From the IMG/VR virus record IMGVR_UViG_3300035168_000015, positions 1 through 41,545 of that record: DNA of 41,545 bases. One strand, 5' to 3'. Within the stretch, counting starts at the first letter, position 1; each line of letters begins with the position of its first letter. Position numbers and translations under genes: made by a program. This DNA is from a virus. Shown piece after piece: positions 13,807 to 21,570 of the stretch. The notes beneath the pieces are model-generated. The model was given only the letters and a program-made list of their open reading frames with translations. It had not been told where the DNA came from and did not search any database.

Positions 13807-14711
13807 ACGTTCTCGATCAGCATCACGGAAAATCGTTCTCGATCTTCAACGCCGACACCGTCGAATGGACGGCGGCGCTTCCTTCGAACTCGATCGATTT
13901 TTCCGTCTACTCGCCGCCGTTCAGCTCGCTCTATGTCTACAGCCCGTCCGAGCGTGATATGGGAAATGTGTCGTCGCACGCCGAGTTCGCCGCGATGTAT
14001 GCGCCGCTCGTCGCTTCGATCTTGCGCGCCACCAAGCCCGGACACAATACATTCGTGCATTGTTCAGACATCCCCACGACGCAGAGCAAGGATGGCGTCA
14101 TCGGCCTATTCGACTTTCCGGCACTCGTGCGGCAAGTGCATGAGGAAGCCGGATGGGTATATCATTGGAAAGTGACGATCTCAAAAGACCCCGTCGTCGA
14201 AATGCAGCGCACAAAAGCAATAGGACTGCTCTACAAGACGTTCCGCACAGATGCGACGCGATGCCGCGGAGGAATGCCCGATTACTGCCTCGTGTTCCGC
14301 AAGCCCGTCGATGGCGCGACGAGCAAGACGCCAGAGCCAGTCATTCATGATCCCGGCCGCTACCCTGTCGATCGCTGGCAGGAGCTCGCATCGCCTGTCT
14401 GGTGGACGGTCGACCAGACCAACACGCTCAACGCGCGGATGGCGCGCGACGCAGAAGACGAGCGTCATCTATGCCCTCTGCAACTCGATGTAATCGAGCG
14501 CGCGCTCACGCTCTACACCAATCCCGGCGACACCGTCTTTTCGCCGTTCACCGGCGTCGGCTCGGAAGGCTACGTGTCGCTGCGCCATGGGCGCAAGTTC
14601 GTCGGAACCGAATTGAAGCCGTCTTACTTCAAGCAGGCATGCAAATATCTCGACGAAGCCGAACGTCTCGGCCCGGCGAGCGATCTCTTTGCGATGGAGG
14701 CGGCGTCATGA
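13803..14711 (+). CDS. DNA methyltransferase, beta-class (N4/N6 type)
   Basis: A 302-residue methyltransferase with the catalytic motif SPPF (S37-F40) first and the AdoMet-binding motif FSPFTGVGSEGY (about 246-257) near the C-terminus, the beta-class order. An S-P-P-x catalytic motif is most typical of N4-cytosine enzymes, though adenine activity cannot be excluded. No cognate restriction endonuclease is adjacent, so it is probably an orphan that protects phage DNA or marks it. The SNF2-ParB-methylase run is a frequent phage module. Confidence 0.88.
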   Translation: MNVLDQHHGKSFSIFNADTVEWTAALPSNSIDFSVYSPPFSSLYVYSPSERDMGNVSSHAEFAAMYAPLVASILRATKPGHNTFVHCSDIPTTQSKDGVIGLFDFPALVRQVHEEAGWVYHWKVTISKDPVVEMQRTKAIGLLYKTFRTDATRCRGGMPDYCLVFRKPVDGATSKTPEPVIHDPGRYPVDRWQELASPVWWTVDQTNTLNARMARDAEDERHLCPLQLDVIERALTLYTNPGDTVFSPFTGVGSEGYVSLRHGRKFVGTELKPSYFKQACKYLDEAERLGPASDLFAMEAAS

Positions 14712-14968
14712 GTGAGCAAACTGAAATCGTCACGCGCGGCGCGCTCATAAAACGCGCAATCGCTGAAGTGGCGCGCGACCACGGCGTGACATTCGACGAC
14801 ATCGTTTCCGAGAGACGAGACAAATTCATCGTCTCCGCGCGAACAGCCGCGATCAAAAAGGTCAGAGCGAGCTTCTCCAATTTGTCGCTTACGCAGATCG
14901 GCCGCGTTTTCAATCGCGACCATACGACCATCCTCTACAACCTGCGCAAGCCGGATGTCGCGCCATGA
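14708..14968 (+). CDS. Stand-alone DnaA domain-IV-like DNA-binding protein
   Basis: An 86-residue protein whose C-terminal half carries the DnaA signature: VSARTAAIKKVRASFSNLSL then TQIGRVFNRDHTTILY, matching the basic loop and D-H-T-T motif by which DnaA domain IV contacts DnaA boxes. It lacks the AAA+ ATPase. It may bind DnaA-box-like sites to regulate host or phage replication. It overlaps the genes on both sides by ATGA. Confidence 0.8.
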   Translation: MSEQTEIVTRGALIKRAIAEVARDHGVTFDDIVSERRDKFIVSARTAAIKKVRASFSNLSLTQIGRVFNRDHTTILYNLRKPDVAP

Positions 14969-16689
14969 AGCTCCGCACCTACCAGCAAGAGGCCGTTGAC
15001 GCCGTCTTCGACTTCTGGGATCGAGGCGGCGGAAACCCGCTCGTCGACCTCGCCACTGGCACGGGCAAGAGCCTCGTCATCGCGGCGCTGACGAAGAAAC
15101 TCGTCAAAGAATGCAGCGCGCGCGTGCTCATGCTCGCGCATAAGCGAGAGCTGATATCGCAAAACACCAACGAACTCCTCCACGCATGGTCCGCAGCTCC
15201 GGTGGGGATAAATTGCGCCTCACTCGGGCGGCGTGATCGGCGCGCGCAAATCCTGTTTGCCAGCATCCAAAGCGTCGCGCGCGAAGACGCCTATTCGATC
15301 GGTGAGCGTCACGTCATCATTGTAGACGAAGCGCACCTTTTGCCTCGTAGTGGTGACGGTCAATATCTGACGCTGATCGGCAGGCTGCGCGAAGCTGTGC
15401 CTGATTTGCGAATCATTGGTCTATCCGCAACGCCATATCGGCTCGACAGCGGTCGATTAGACAAAGGCGACGGCGCTCTATTCGATGAAACAGTCTACAC
15501 ATACAGTATCGCGCAAGGCGTCGACGATGGATTTCTCGCTCCGCTCGTCTCTCGTGTGACTGGACAGGGCATAGACGTGGCGCATGTCCCGCGACGAGGC
15601 GGCGAATTCGTCTCTGGCGCGCCGCTGGAATACGCAGCGAATAAGATCACAGAAGCAGCTTGCGATGAGATCGTCGCGCGCGGCGTGGATCGTCGCTCAT
15701 GGCTTATTTTTTGCTCTGGCGTCACTCATGCCGAGAATGTTCGCGATGCTATTCGTGCGCGCGGAATCTCCTGCGAGTCGGTAACTGATCGAACGTCAAA
15801 GCAAGACAGAAATAGAATATTCGCTGCCTTCAAGGCGGGCCGACTGCGCAGTATGACTGGCTACGATGTTTTTTCGACAGGAACAAATTTCCCTAGCGTT
15901 GATTTGATCGCAGATCTCAACCCGACGCTATCGACATCGCGATATGCGCAAAAATATGGGCGCGGAACACGGCCACTCTATGCAAGTGGCTACGACCTCG
16001 AGAACGTTGAAGAACGACATGCTGCAATCGCTAACGGCCCGAAGCCGAATTGCTTGATTTTGGACTTCGCCGGCAACATCACCCGCCACGGGCCTGTGGA
16101 CGCCGTGACCGTGAATGGCGGACAGAGCGGCGGAGGAGAGGGCAAGGTCGCCGTCGATAGCGTGCTGGCGAAAGCCTGCCCCACATGCGAGTCACTCGTC
16201 TCGACGCGCATCTACACCTGCCCCTACTGCGGCCATGAATGGGAGAAGCCGCAAGAGCCAAAGCACGCGGCGCAAGCCGATCGCGACGCCGCCGTCATGT
16301 CGCGCGAGATCGTCGATCGATGGCTCGCCGTCAAATCAGCTCACGCCCGCACGCATGTCAAAGGCGAGCGCGTCTCGCTTCGGATCGACTACGAAGTTGG
16401 GATGAAGGTCTATTCCGAGTGGGTGACGCTCGAGCACGACGGCTTCGCTGGCGCGCGGGCCGAGAAGTGGTGGCGCGCCATCATGGGCACTCCTACGCCT
16501 GTGACCTGCATTCGCGCCGTCGCAGCGTTCGAAGCCGATCGTGTTCTCTCCATTCAAATTGCGCGCGATGGCGAATATTGGCGCGTCGTCGCGTGGCGCG
16601 TGAAGCGTCCAGATGGGCGCATCGTCGAAATCGACTCAAAGCTCAACGTGCGGCCGGCGGCGCTGCAAGAGATCGCGAGGGCGTCATGA
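14965..16689 (+). CDS. DEAH-box superfamily 2 helicase with a zinc-ribbon insertion
   Basis: A 574-residue helicase of the ResIII/UvrB-like group. It has RTYQQEAVDAVFDFWDRGG at the N-terminus, Walker A ATGTGKS (30-36), DEAH (about 121-124), SATPYR, and motif VI QKYGRGTRP. A four-cysteine zinc ribbon, CPTC then CPYC about 14 residues later, lies near residues 407-426, followed by about 150 residues of phage-specific C-terminal domain. It is the likely replicative or recombination helicase. The 5' overlap is ATGA with the DnaA-like gene and the 3' overlap is ATGA with the next gene. Confidence 0.88.
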   Translation: MKLRTYQQEAVDAVFDFWDRGGGNPLVDLATGTGKSLVIAALTKKLVKECSARVLMLAHKRELISQNTNELLHAWSAAPVGINCASLGRRDRRAQILFASIQSVAREDAYSIGERHVIIVDEAHLLPRSGDGQYLTLIGRLREAVPDLRIIGLSATPYRLDSGRLDKGDGALFDETVYTYSIAQGVDDGFLAPLVSRVTGQGIDVAHVPRRGGEFVSGAPLEYAANKITEAACDEIVARGVDRRSWLIFCSGVTHAENVRDAIRARGISCESVTDRTSKQDRNRIFAAFKAGRLRSMTGYDVFSTGTNFPSVDLIADLNPTLSTSRYAQKYGRGTRPLYASGYDLENVEERHAAIANGPKPNCLILDFAGNITRHGPVDAVTVNGGQSGGGEGKVAVDSVLAKACPTCESLVSTRIYTCPYCGHEWEKPQEPKHAAQADRDAAVMSREIVDRWLAVKSAHARTHVKGERVSLRIDYEVGMKVYSEWVTLEHDGFAGARAEKWWRAIMGTPTPVTCIRAVAAFEADRVLSIQIARDGEYWRVVAWRVKRPDGRIVEIDSKLNVRPAALQEIARAS

Positions 16690-16988
16690 CGAAAACAGAG
16701 CGGGTTGAGGCGCTTTTGCGCCAAGGGTTCAAGACAGGGGAAATTTACGAGCTGATGCGCGGAGAAACGACCTATGCGTCGGTCTCTGCGATCGTCTGCA
16801 AATATCGCCGCGCGCATGGATTGAAAGCTTTCGGCCGCAAGCAGCTCGAATTGAGCTTGGAGCGCATCGATTTCGACAATCTCCAAGCCGAAGCCGAGAA
16901 GCGAAAGACGACGCCCGAAGTTCTCGCGCGCAAGATCATCAGCACGATCGTCAATGACGATCTTTTCAAAGCGGTGCTGGACCAATGA
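16686..16988 (+). CDS. Small HTH-like protein
   Basis: A 100-residue protein. The first half (MTKTERVEALLRQGFKTGEI then YELMRGETTYASVSAIVCKYRRA) reads as a helix-turn-helix of the resolvase/homeodomain-like sort. The second half is helical (RKTTPEVLARKIISTIVNDD). It is in the same operon with ATGA overlaps on both sides. It may be a DNA-binding accessory factor; no family can be named with confidence. Confidence 0.65.
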   Translation: MTKTERVEALLRQGFKTGEIYELMRGETTYASVSAIVCKYRRAHGLKAFGRKQLELSLERIDFDNLQAEAEKRKTTPEVLARKIISTIVNDDLFKAVLDQ

Positions 16989-17404
16989 GCATCTTTCTCG
17001 AACGACGTGGTAACCACGAAGAAACATGCGTCGTCTGCGGGCGTCGGCATTCGTTCGGCTTTACGACTGACGCGCGCAAGCCGATCGCGTGGGTTTGCGA
17101 CTATGATTGCTTGAAGGCAGCGAAGAAGGTCTACAACATGCCGCCGAAAAAACTGGACATTTACGAAGAGCGCGCGATCGAGCGCGCGACGCGCGAAGCG
17201 ATCGACCCGCTTTTCGCCACGCTCCTGGACGCGCTTTTCGAGGGAGACGTGCGCGATCTCAACGATCTGAGCGAGGAAAAATACACGAAGATTGCGGACG
17301 CCGTGGCGAAGTCGGACAAGATGCGCGAGGTCATGACCGGGTTTCTGAAAGGGTTCGGAGATTCGATCCGCGAGCAAATCGGCTCGGGCGAAGCCCCGTT
17401 TTAA
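16985..17404 (+). CDS. Small zinc-finger-like phage protein
   Basis: A 139-residue protein with an N-terminal metal-binding pattern, C-x2-C (ETCVVCGRRH) and a second C-x4-C (VCDYDCLKAAKKVY), followed by a helical region (ERAIERATREAIDPLFATLL) with an acidic end. It resembles, from memory and weakly, short phage zinc-finger proteins such as DUF6511. It lies between the helicase and the primase-helicase, so a role in replication is plausible but unproven. Confidence 0.65.
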   Translation: MSIFLERRGNHEETCVVCGRRHSFGFTTDARKPIAWVCDYDCLKAAKKVYNMPPKKLDIYEERAIERATREAIDPLFATLLDALFEGDVRDLNDLSEEKYTKIADAVAKSDKMREVMTGFLKGFGDSIREQIGSGEAPF

Positions 17405-17416
17405 TGAAAGCGCGCC

Positions 17417-19477
17417 ATGGCCGAGCTTGGATTTGCCTTCGACCCGAGCGCGATTCAGCTCGGCAATCTCGGCGTGGCGCTCAAATTCGCCCGCGCTGGC
17501 GTGCGCGTATTCCCGTGCGACCCGAGACCGAAAGAGAAGGACCAGAATAGCCCGACCAAGCGCCCGCTCGTCGAATGGACAAAGGAAGCAACCACCGACG
17601 AGGATCGGCTCGCCGCGTGGTGGGAGCGATGGCCGAATGCGCTCGTCGGTCTCCCGGCCGGGCCGGCGGAGCTCGTCATCATCGACGCGGATCGGCACGG
17701 CGGGCCGGACGGGGTGGCGGCGTTCGAAGATCTCGCGGCCACCCATGGCCTACCGTCCGGCCCCGTCGTCGAGACGCTATCGGGCGGGCGGCACTATTAT
17801 TTCGCCATGCCGGCGGGCGAGGCGCTAGGGAACTCGCGCGGGGCGCTCCCGGCGGGCGTTGACGTGCGCGGCGCCGGCGGCTTCGTCGCCGCGGCCGGCT
17901 CGGAATGGCGCGGTCGCTCTTACAGCGGCCTGGACGATGTGCTCGAGGCGATCGAAGGGGGAAATTTCCCCGTCCTCCCCGACTGGCTCGCGGACATGCT
18001 CCGCAGCCGGCCGGAAACGCCCCTGCCATCGACTTCCGCGCCGCGTCTGGCCCCTCATGCCGGTGAGCGAGAAAGAGCCTATGCAGAGGCCGCGCTGGCC
18101 GAGGAATGTAAGATCGTCGCGGCGACCGGCAAGGGCGGGCGCAATCACCAGCTCAATACGTCAGCGTTCAAGCTCGGCCAGTGTGTCGGCGCCGGGTGGA
18201 TTTCGCGGGCCACATGCGAGAGCGAGCTTCGGCGCGCCGCGATGGCCTGCGGCTTGTGGCGGGAGGAGCCGAAGCAAACGGCGAAGACGATTCGCAGCGG
18301 CCTCGACGGCGGCGAGCGCAAGCCGCGCGAGCCTCTTGAAACTTCCGAGCCTGTCGTCTTCCACGACCCGCAGCCGCGCGCCACGATCGTCGAGGATGGC
18401 GTCGTTGCCGACGCGGAGACGGGCGAGGTCATAGAGGACGCGCCGCCAGCGCCGGCCGCGAATGGTCTGCGCTTCAAGCTCACGCGCTTCGATGAAATCC
18501 CCTACTCCATCGACGACGACGATCTCGTCGAAGGGCTCTTGCCGTCAACTGGCGTCGCTGTGATCTGGGGCGCGCCAAAGAGCGGAAAATCATTCTGGGC
18601 GCTCGATCTGTCGATGCATATCGCTCTCGGATGGAAATATCGAGAGCTGAATGTCGAATGTGGCGTTGTCGTCTATGTCGCTCTCGAAGGTCAGGCTGGG
18701 TTTCGGCGGCGCATCGAAGGGTTTTGCCGTGAAAAACTCGACGGAAAGCGCGACCATGACGCGCTATTCTATTTGATCGAAACGCCGCTAAAACTCGTCA
18801 AAGATCAGAAGAAGCTCGTAAGCGATATCCGATCGCAGCTTGGCGACTTGCAGCCAACGGCGATATTCTTCGATACATTCTTCCGGGCGTTCGAGGGATC
18901 GGAAATCGACGCTTCGGACATGGAGAAGAACCTCGCCGCCTGCGATGCGATCAAGCGCGCATTCGGGTGTCTCGTAACGCTCATTCATCACTCGGGATGG
19001 GATGGCGAGCGCATGCGCGGTCACTCTTCGCTGTTCGGCGGCGTCGATGCGGTCATATCCGTGAAGAAGGACGGCCAGAACGTCGTCGCGAAGCTCGAGG
19101 ACGCCAAGGACATCGCGTCAGGGGCGGAGATCGCCAGCCGGCTCATAGAGGTCGAGATCGGCACGAACAAATACGGCAAGCCGGTCACGACGCTCACGAT
19201 CGCCGACGCCGCCGATCCGGTCGAGATCAAGGTCGACGAAGAAGCGGAGGGGAAGGAATTGACAACGGATCAAGAGGTGTTGCGCGCCTTACTGAATAAG
19301 CCGGGCGGGAACCTTCGCGAGTGGGCCGAAATGGCCGAGACATCGAAGGATAGCGTCAGCCGCGCGCTGGAGCGCCTGAAAAAGCATAAGCTTGTCGAGA
19401 AACCATTCGCAAAATGGCGCTTGACGCCGCTCGGAAAGCGCGAGGCCACACAGATCAATGAGGAGAAAAACGGGTAG
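17417..19477 (+). CDS. Primase-polymerase / RepA-like helicase fusion with C-terminal winged helix
   Basis: A 686-residue replication protein. Residues about 10-200 form a bifunctional primase-polymerase domain (PTKRPLVEW, IIDADRHGGPDG with D90 and D92, and SGGRHYYF with H126). Residues about 355-590 form a RecA-like hexameric helicase of the RepA/RSF1010 type: Walker A GAPKSGKS (385-392), YVALEGQAGFRRRIEGF, Walker B FFDTFFRAFEGSEIDASD and the sensor-like LIHHSGWDGERMRGHSSLFG. A winged helix (REWAEMAETSKDSVSRALER) closes the protein. It probably unwinds the phage origin and primes synthesis. The origin-like repeats follow directly. Confidence 0.9.
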   Translation: MAELGFAFDPSAIQLGNLGVALKFARAGVRVFPCDPRPKEKDQNSPTKRPLVEWTKEATTDEDRLAAWWERWPNALVGLPAGPAELVIIDADRHGGPDGVAAFEDLAATHGLPSGPVVETLSGGRHYYFAMPAGEALGNSRGALPAGVDVRGAGGFVAAAGSEWRGRSYSGLDDVLEAIEGGNFPVLPDWLADMLRSRPETPLPSTSAPRLAPHAGERERAYAEAALAEECKIVAATGKGGRNHQLNTSAFKLGQCVGAGWISRATCESELRRAAMACGLWREEPKQTAKTIRSGLDGGERKPREPLETSEPVVFHDPQPRATIVEDGVVADAETGEVIEDAPPAPAANGLRFKLTRFDEIPYSIDDDDLVEGLLPSTGVAVIWGAPKSGKSFWALDLSMHIALGWKYRELNVECGVVVYVALEGQAGFRRRIEGFCREKLDGKRDHDALFYLIETPLKLVKDQKKLVSDIRSQLGDLQPTAIFFDTFFRAFEGSEIDASDMEKNLAACDAIKRAFGCLVTLIHHSGWDGERMRGHSSLFGGVDAVISVKKDGQNVVAKLEDAKDIASGAEIASRLIEVEIGTNKYGKPVTTLTIADAADPVEIKVDEEAEGKELTTDQEVLRALLNKPGGNLREWAEMAETSKDSVSRALERLKKHKLVEKPFAKWRLTPLGKREATQINEEKNG

Positions 19478-19564
19478 GTGAGCGGATGGGCATCGAACTA
19501 CCCAATACGATTGAAAAGCACCTACACCTTGTCTCATACTCAAGCTCTAGTGAGACAAGCACGT

Positions 19565-19686
19565 GAGACAAAACACAGCTAAGTGAGGCGATGCTCTAAC
19601 GAATTTCGCCTCTTGTCTCAAACGTTCTCTGCGACAAAATGCGGCTAAGTGAGGAGACGCTCTAACGAATTTCCGTTCTTGTCTCA
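19565..19686 (+). repeat. Two-copy 56-bp imperfect direct repeat
   Basis: Units at 19565-19620 and 19631-19686 match at 47 of 56 positions. Each contains GCTAAGTGAGG and GCTCTAACGAATTT, begins with GA/GCGACAAAA and ends in TTCTTGTCTCA-like sequence, so each unit has inverted GAGACAA/TTGTCTC at its ends. This gives a nested structure with direct copies built from inverted iterons. Confidence 0.9.
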
Positions 19687-19806
19687 TATGCAAAAGATAT
19701 AGCTTGAGACAAGCGAGACAAATTAGGCTTAAATGTATGAAACATCTAATGAAATTAAAATGAGACAAGCGAGACAAATTATTTCTCAGGCTGTTTTTGT
19801 CCTCTC

Positions 19807-19848
19807 CCCAAAACCCCCTAAATCTCTTACGAGTTTAGGGGTTTTGGG
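19807..19848. other. Long C/A-G/T stem-loop
   Basis: CCCAAAACCCC(C)TAAA(T)CTC pairs with GAGTTTAGGGGTTTTGGG around a TTAC loop, an 18-bp stem with two single-base bulges. The G-rich strand continues into GGG, GGGG and GGGG runs (19859-19871), giving G-quadruplex potential. It may be a bidirectional terminator or part of the origin; no clear U tract follows. Confidence 0.75.
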
Positions 19849-19950
19849 CGGACAGCGCGGGCGGGGAGGGGCGAGACAAAAGGAATAGTAGGGTAGATGG
19901 TTTCCGCGTTCGATCGATCAATCTGAAACTAAGCAATGAGGGGTAAGGCA

Positions 19951-20193
19951 ATGGTTGCGAATATCGATAATTCAGAATTCTGGGGGAGATGCCGAAGCTG
20001 CCGCTATTTTTATCCGTTTCTCACAACCGTTAATATGGAGCCTGGGGAAGCCGGAGAGTGTCGCCTCAATCCTCCCGATATCGATAGGAGGGTATTGGAG
20101 TTCGGATGGCGAGTTTGGCCCGCTGTCAGATATATGGATTGGTGCGGAAAGCATGATGGACACAGCGACGACAGCCTCAATTCAGATCCTTGA
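19951..20193 (+). CDS. Small cysteine-rich (zinc-ribbon-like) protein
   Basis: An 80-residue protein with C-x2-C (GRCRSCRYFYP), a third Cys (GECRLNPP) and a fourth (MDWCGKH), the pattern of a common family of small phage and bacterial Cys-4 proteins (CxxCxxW ... GxCR ... WPxT/V ... WCGxH). ATG 19951 is preceded by GAGGGG; an in-frame ATG at 19936 is less likely. It is the first gene after the repeat region, at the early-late boundary. It may be a zinc-binding regulator, but its function is unknown. Confidence 0.75.
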   Translation: MVANIDNSEFWGRCRSCRYFYPFLTTVNMEPGEAGECRLNPPDIDRRVLEFGWRVWPAVRYMDWCGKHDGHSDDSLNSDP

Positions 20194-20268
20194 CCGCCTC
20201 CCCTCACCTCGGCGATAAGAGCGAGCCGATTCACGCCCCGGCATGGCGACCCAGATCGAGAGGCCGCC

Positions 20269-20883
20269 GTGTCCAACTGGTTCATCGTCGAGACGGTCGA
20301 AGGTCGCACCTCGGACGTGGTGCTCACCCTGGCCCGCGCCGGGTTCGAAGCTTGGCGACCCTTCTATGAGCTGCGCTCCGCCGATCGCCGCTCCACAGCC
20401 GGACGCAGGTCGGCCGCCAAAGCCGCGCACCCTCCCCGCCGCGTCCCGCGCTTCGGCCGCTACTTCTTCCTGCGCTGCGATCTCTCCCCCTCGATCGTCC
20501 ACGAAGTGCGCCACATGGCTGGCGTGCGCGATTGGCTGCGCTCCGCAGGCTCCTACGACCCGATCCCCGTTCCCGAGCGTGTGATGGCCTACCTGCGAGG
20601 GGAAATTTCCCCACGGGCTCCGCAGGGCTGGCAAGACGCCATCCGTGTCGGCCAGCGCGTCACCATCGCGCTCGAATTCCCGCTCTGGGGAGGACGCTCG
20701 GGAATTGTGCGAGCAATTGACAGGAGAGGGCAATTGCGAGTAGACATCGACCAATTCGGGAGCCCGATCCCATTCGTCATCGAAGTCGGGCACATCGTCG
20801 AGGGACTCGCGCTGGCAAAGCCGCCGGCCTCGACGGTGTCAAATCGCACCCGGCCAGTCATGGAACTGGCAGCGGGTGCGTAA
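20269..20883 (+). CDS. NusG-like transcription elongation factor, candidate late antiterminator
   Basis: A 204-residue protein with an N-terminal NGN-type domain (MSNWFIVETVEGRTSDVVLT, LARAGFEAWRPFYELR, PRFGRYFFLRCDLS) and a C-terminal KOW-like domain (IRVGQRVTIALEFPLWGGRS, GIVRAIDRRGQLRVDID). NusG-family paralogues such as RfaH and LoaP modify RNA polymerase to read through terminators. The start is GTG 20269 with GAGAGG upstream. It is a second, phage-encoded copy, and lies exactly between the replication and packaging genes, where lambdoid phages keep Q. No Q- or N-like gene is otherwise visible. Confidence 0.85.
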   Translation: MSNWFIVETVEGRTSDVVLTLARAGFEAWRPFYELRSADRRSTAGRRSAAKAAHPPRRVPRFGRYFFLRCDLSPSIVHEVRHMAGVRDWLRSAGSYDPIPVPERVMAYLRGEISPRAPQGWQDAIRVGQRVTIALEFPLWGGRSGIVRAIDRRGQLRVDIDQFGSPIPFVIEVGHIVEGLALAKPPASTVSNRTRPVMELAAGA

Positions 20884-20887
20884 GCTA

Positions 20888-20952
20888 TTCCTGCCAGGAA
20901 GTCGCTCTGCTTGTAATGGTTGAACTCCTTGACCCGGGGCGAGCAGAGCGAC
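20888..20952. promoter_or_regulatory. Two adjacent inverted repeats between nusG-like gene and terS
   Basis: TTCCTG-C-CAGGAA (20888-20900) is a perfect 13-bp palindrome. Directly after it GTCGCTCTGCT (20901-20911) pairs perfectly with AGCAGAGCGAC (20942-20952) across a 30-base loop that contains CCTTGACCC, a possible -35. The structures sit in the only gap between the NusG-like gene and the late operon. Candidate roles are an antitermination loading signal, a terminator/attenuator or a packaging-associated site. Confidence 0.6.
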
Positions 20953-20979
20953 ACCAATTCGCCAATCGAGGAAATCACA

Positions 20980-21570
20980 ATGCCCATTCTGCCGAATGCG
21001 CGGCATGAGCGCTTCGCGCAGGAACTCGCCGCAGGAAAGAGCGCCAGTGCCGCATATATTGCCGCCGGTTTCAATCCGCATGATGGAAATGCAGCTCGTT
21101 TGAGCGGAAATGAGAGGGTCCGAGAGCGCGTCGCTGAATTGCTCAAAGAAGCTGCCGACAAGAACGGAGTGACGATCGAGCGTATCGTCGCAGAGCTGGC
21201 GAAGATCGGCTTTTCTGACATTCGTAAAGCTGTGCGTTGGAAGAGTTCTCTTATTCAGGAAGAGGATACTCCAGACGGTGGCGACGTTCTCGTCATCAAG
21301 AATATTGTGACGAATACGGTCGAGATCATCGGGAGCGACGAAATCGACGATGCGACGGCCGCGGCAATCGCCGAGATCAGCCAAAACGAAAAGGGCGGCG
21401 TGAAGATCAAGCTTCACGACAAACGCGCGGCTCTGGTCGATCTCGGCAAGCACCTCGGCATGTTCCCGAACAAGGTCGAGCATACGGGCAAGGATGGCGG
21501 GCCGATCCAAATCTCGACAAAGCAGCAGCGCGACGCCGCCGTCGCCGCAGCGCTCAGAGCCGACACCTGA
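20980..21570 (+). CDS. terS: Terminase small subunit
   Basis: A 196-residue protein with the Terminase_2-type N-terminus (PNARHERFAQELAAGKSASA, AYIAAGFNPHDGNAARLSGN, ERVRERVAEL), a helix-turn-helix that binds the packaging site. The middle is acidic (SDEIDDATAAAIAEISQNEK) and the C-terminus (HDKRAALVDLGKHLGMFPNK) is the oligomerisation/ATPase-stimulating end. GAGG lies upstream of ATG 20980. It pairs with TerL to recognise and cut concatemeric DNA. Its 3' end overlaps terL by 77 bases. Confidence 0.92.
   Translation: MPILPNARHERFAQELAAGKSASAAYIAAGFNPHDGNAARLSGNERVRERVAELLKEAADKNGVTIERIVAELAKIGFSDIRKAVRWKSSLIQEEDTPDGGDVLVIKNIVTNTVEIIGSDEIDDATAAAIAEISQNEKGGVKIKLHDKRAALVDLGKHLGMFPNKVEHTGKDGGPIQISTKQQRDAAVAAALRADT

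Larger units (their letters stand above)
19529..19880. repeat. GAGACAA iteron-like array, candidate replication origin
   Basis: The motif GAGACAA or its complement TTGTCTC occurs at about 19529, 19552, 19565, 19612, 19679, 19706, 19715, 19762, 19771 and 19873, and a variant GCGACAA at 19631. Two copies of the pair TGAGACAAGCGAGACAAATT lie 56 bp apart (19705 and 19761) around an AT-rich stretch. The array follows the primase-helicase gene directly and no gene fits in 19478-19950. It has the look of an iteron origin, although repeated regulator sites or incompatibility-type elements are alternatives. Confidence 0.65.

Noticed and set aside
19565-19686. Possible two-repeat CRISPR-like element
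   Set aside because: 56-bp units separated by only 10 bases, with 9 mismatches and internal iterons; no cas genes.
19807-19848. Resemblance of CCCCAAAA/GGGGTTTT to ciliate telomere repeats and a protelomere
   Set aside because: There is a single imperfect stem-loop, no protelomerase gene, and clear att sites showing an integrating phage.
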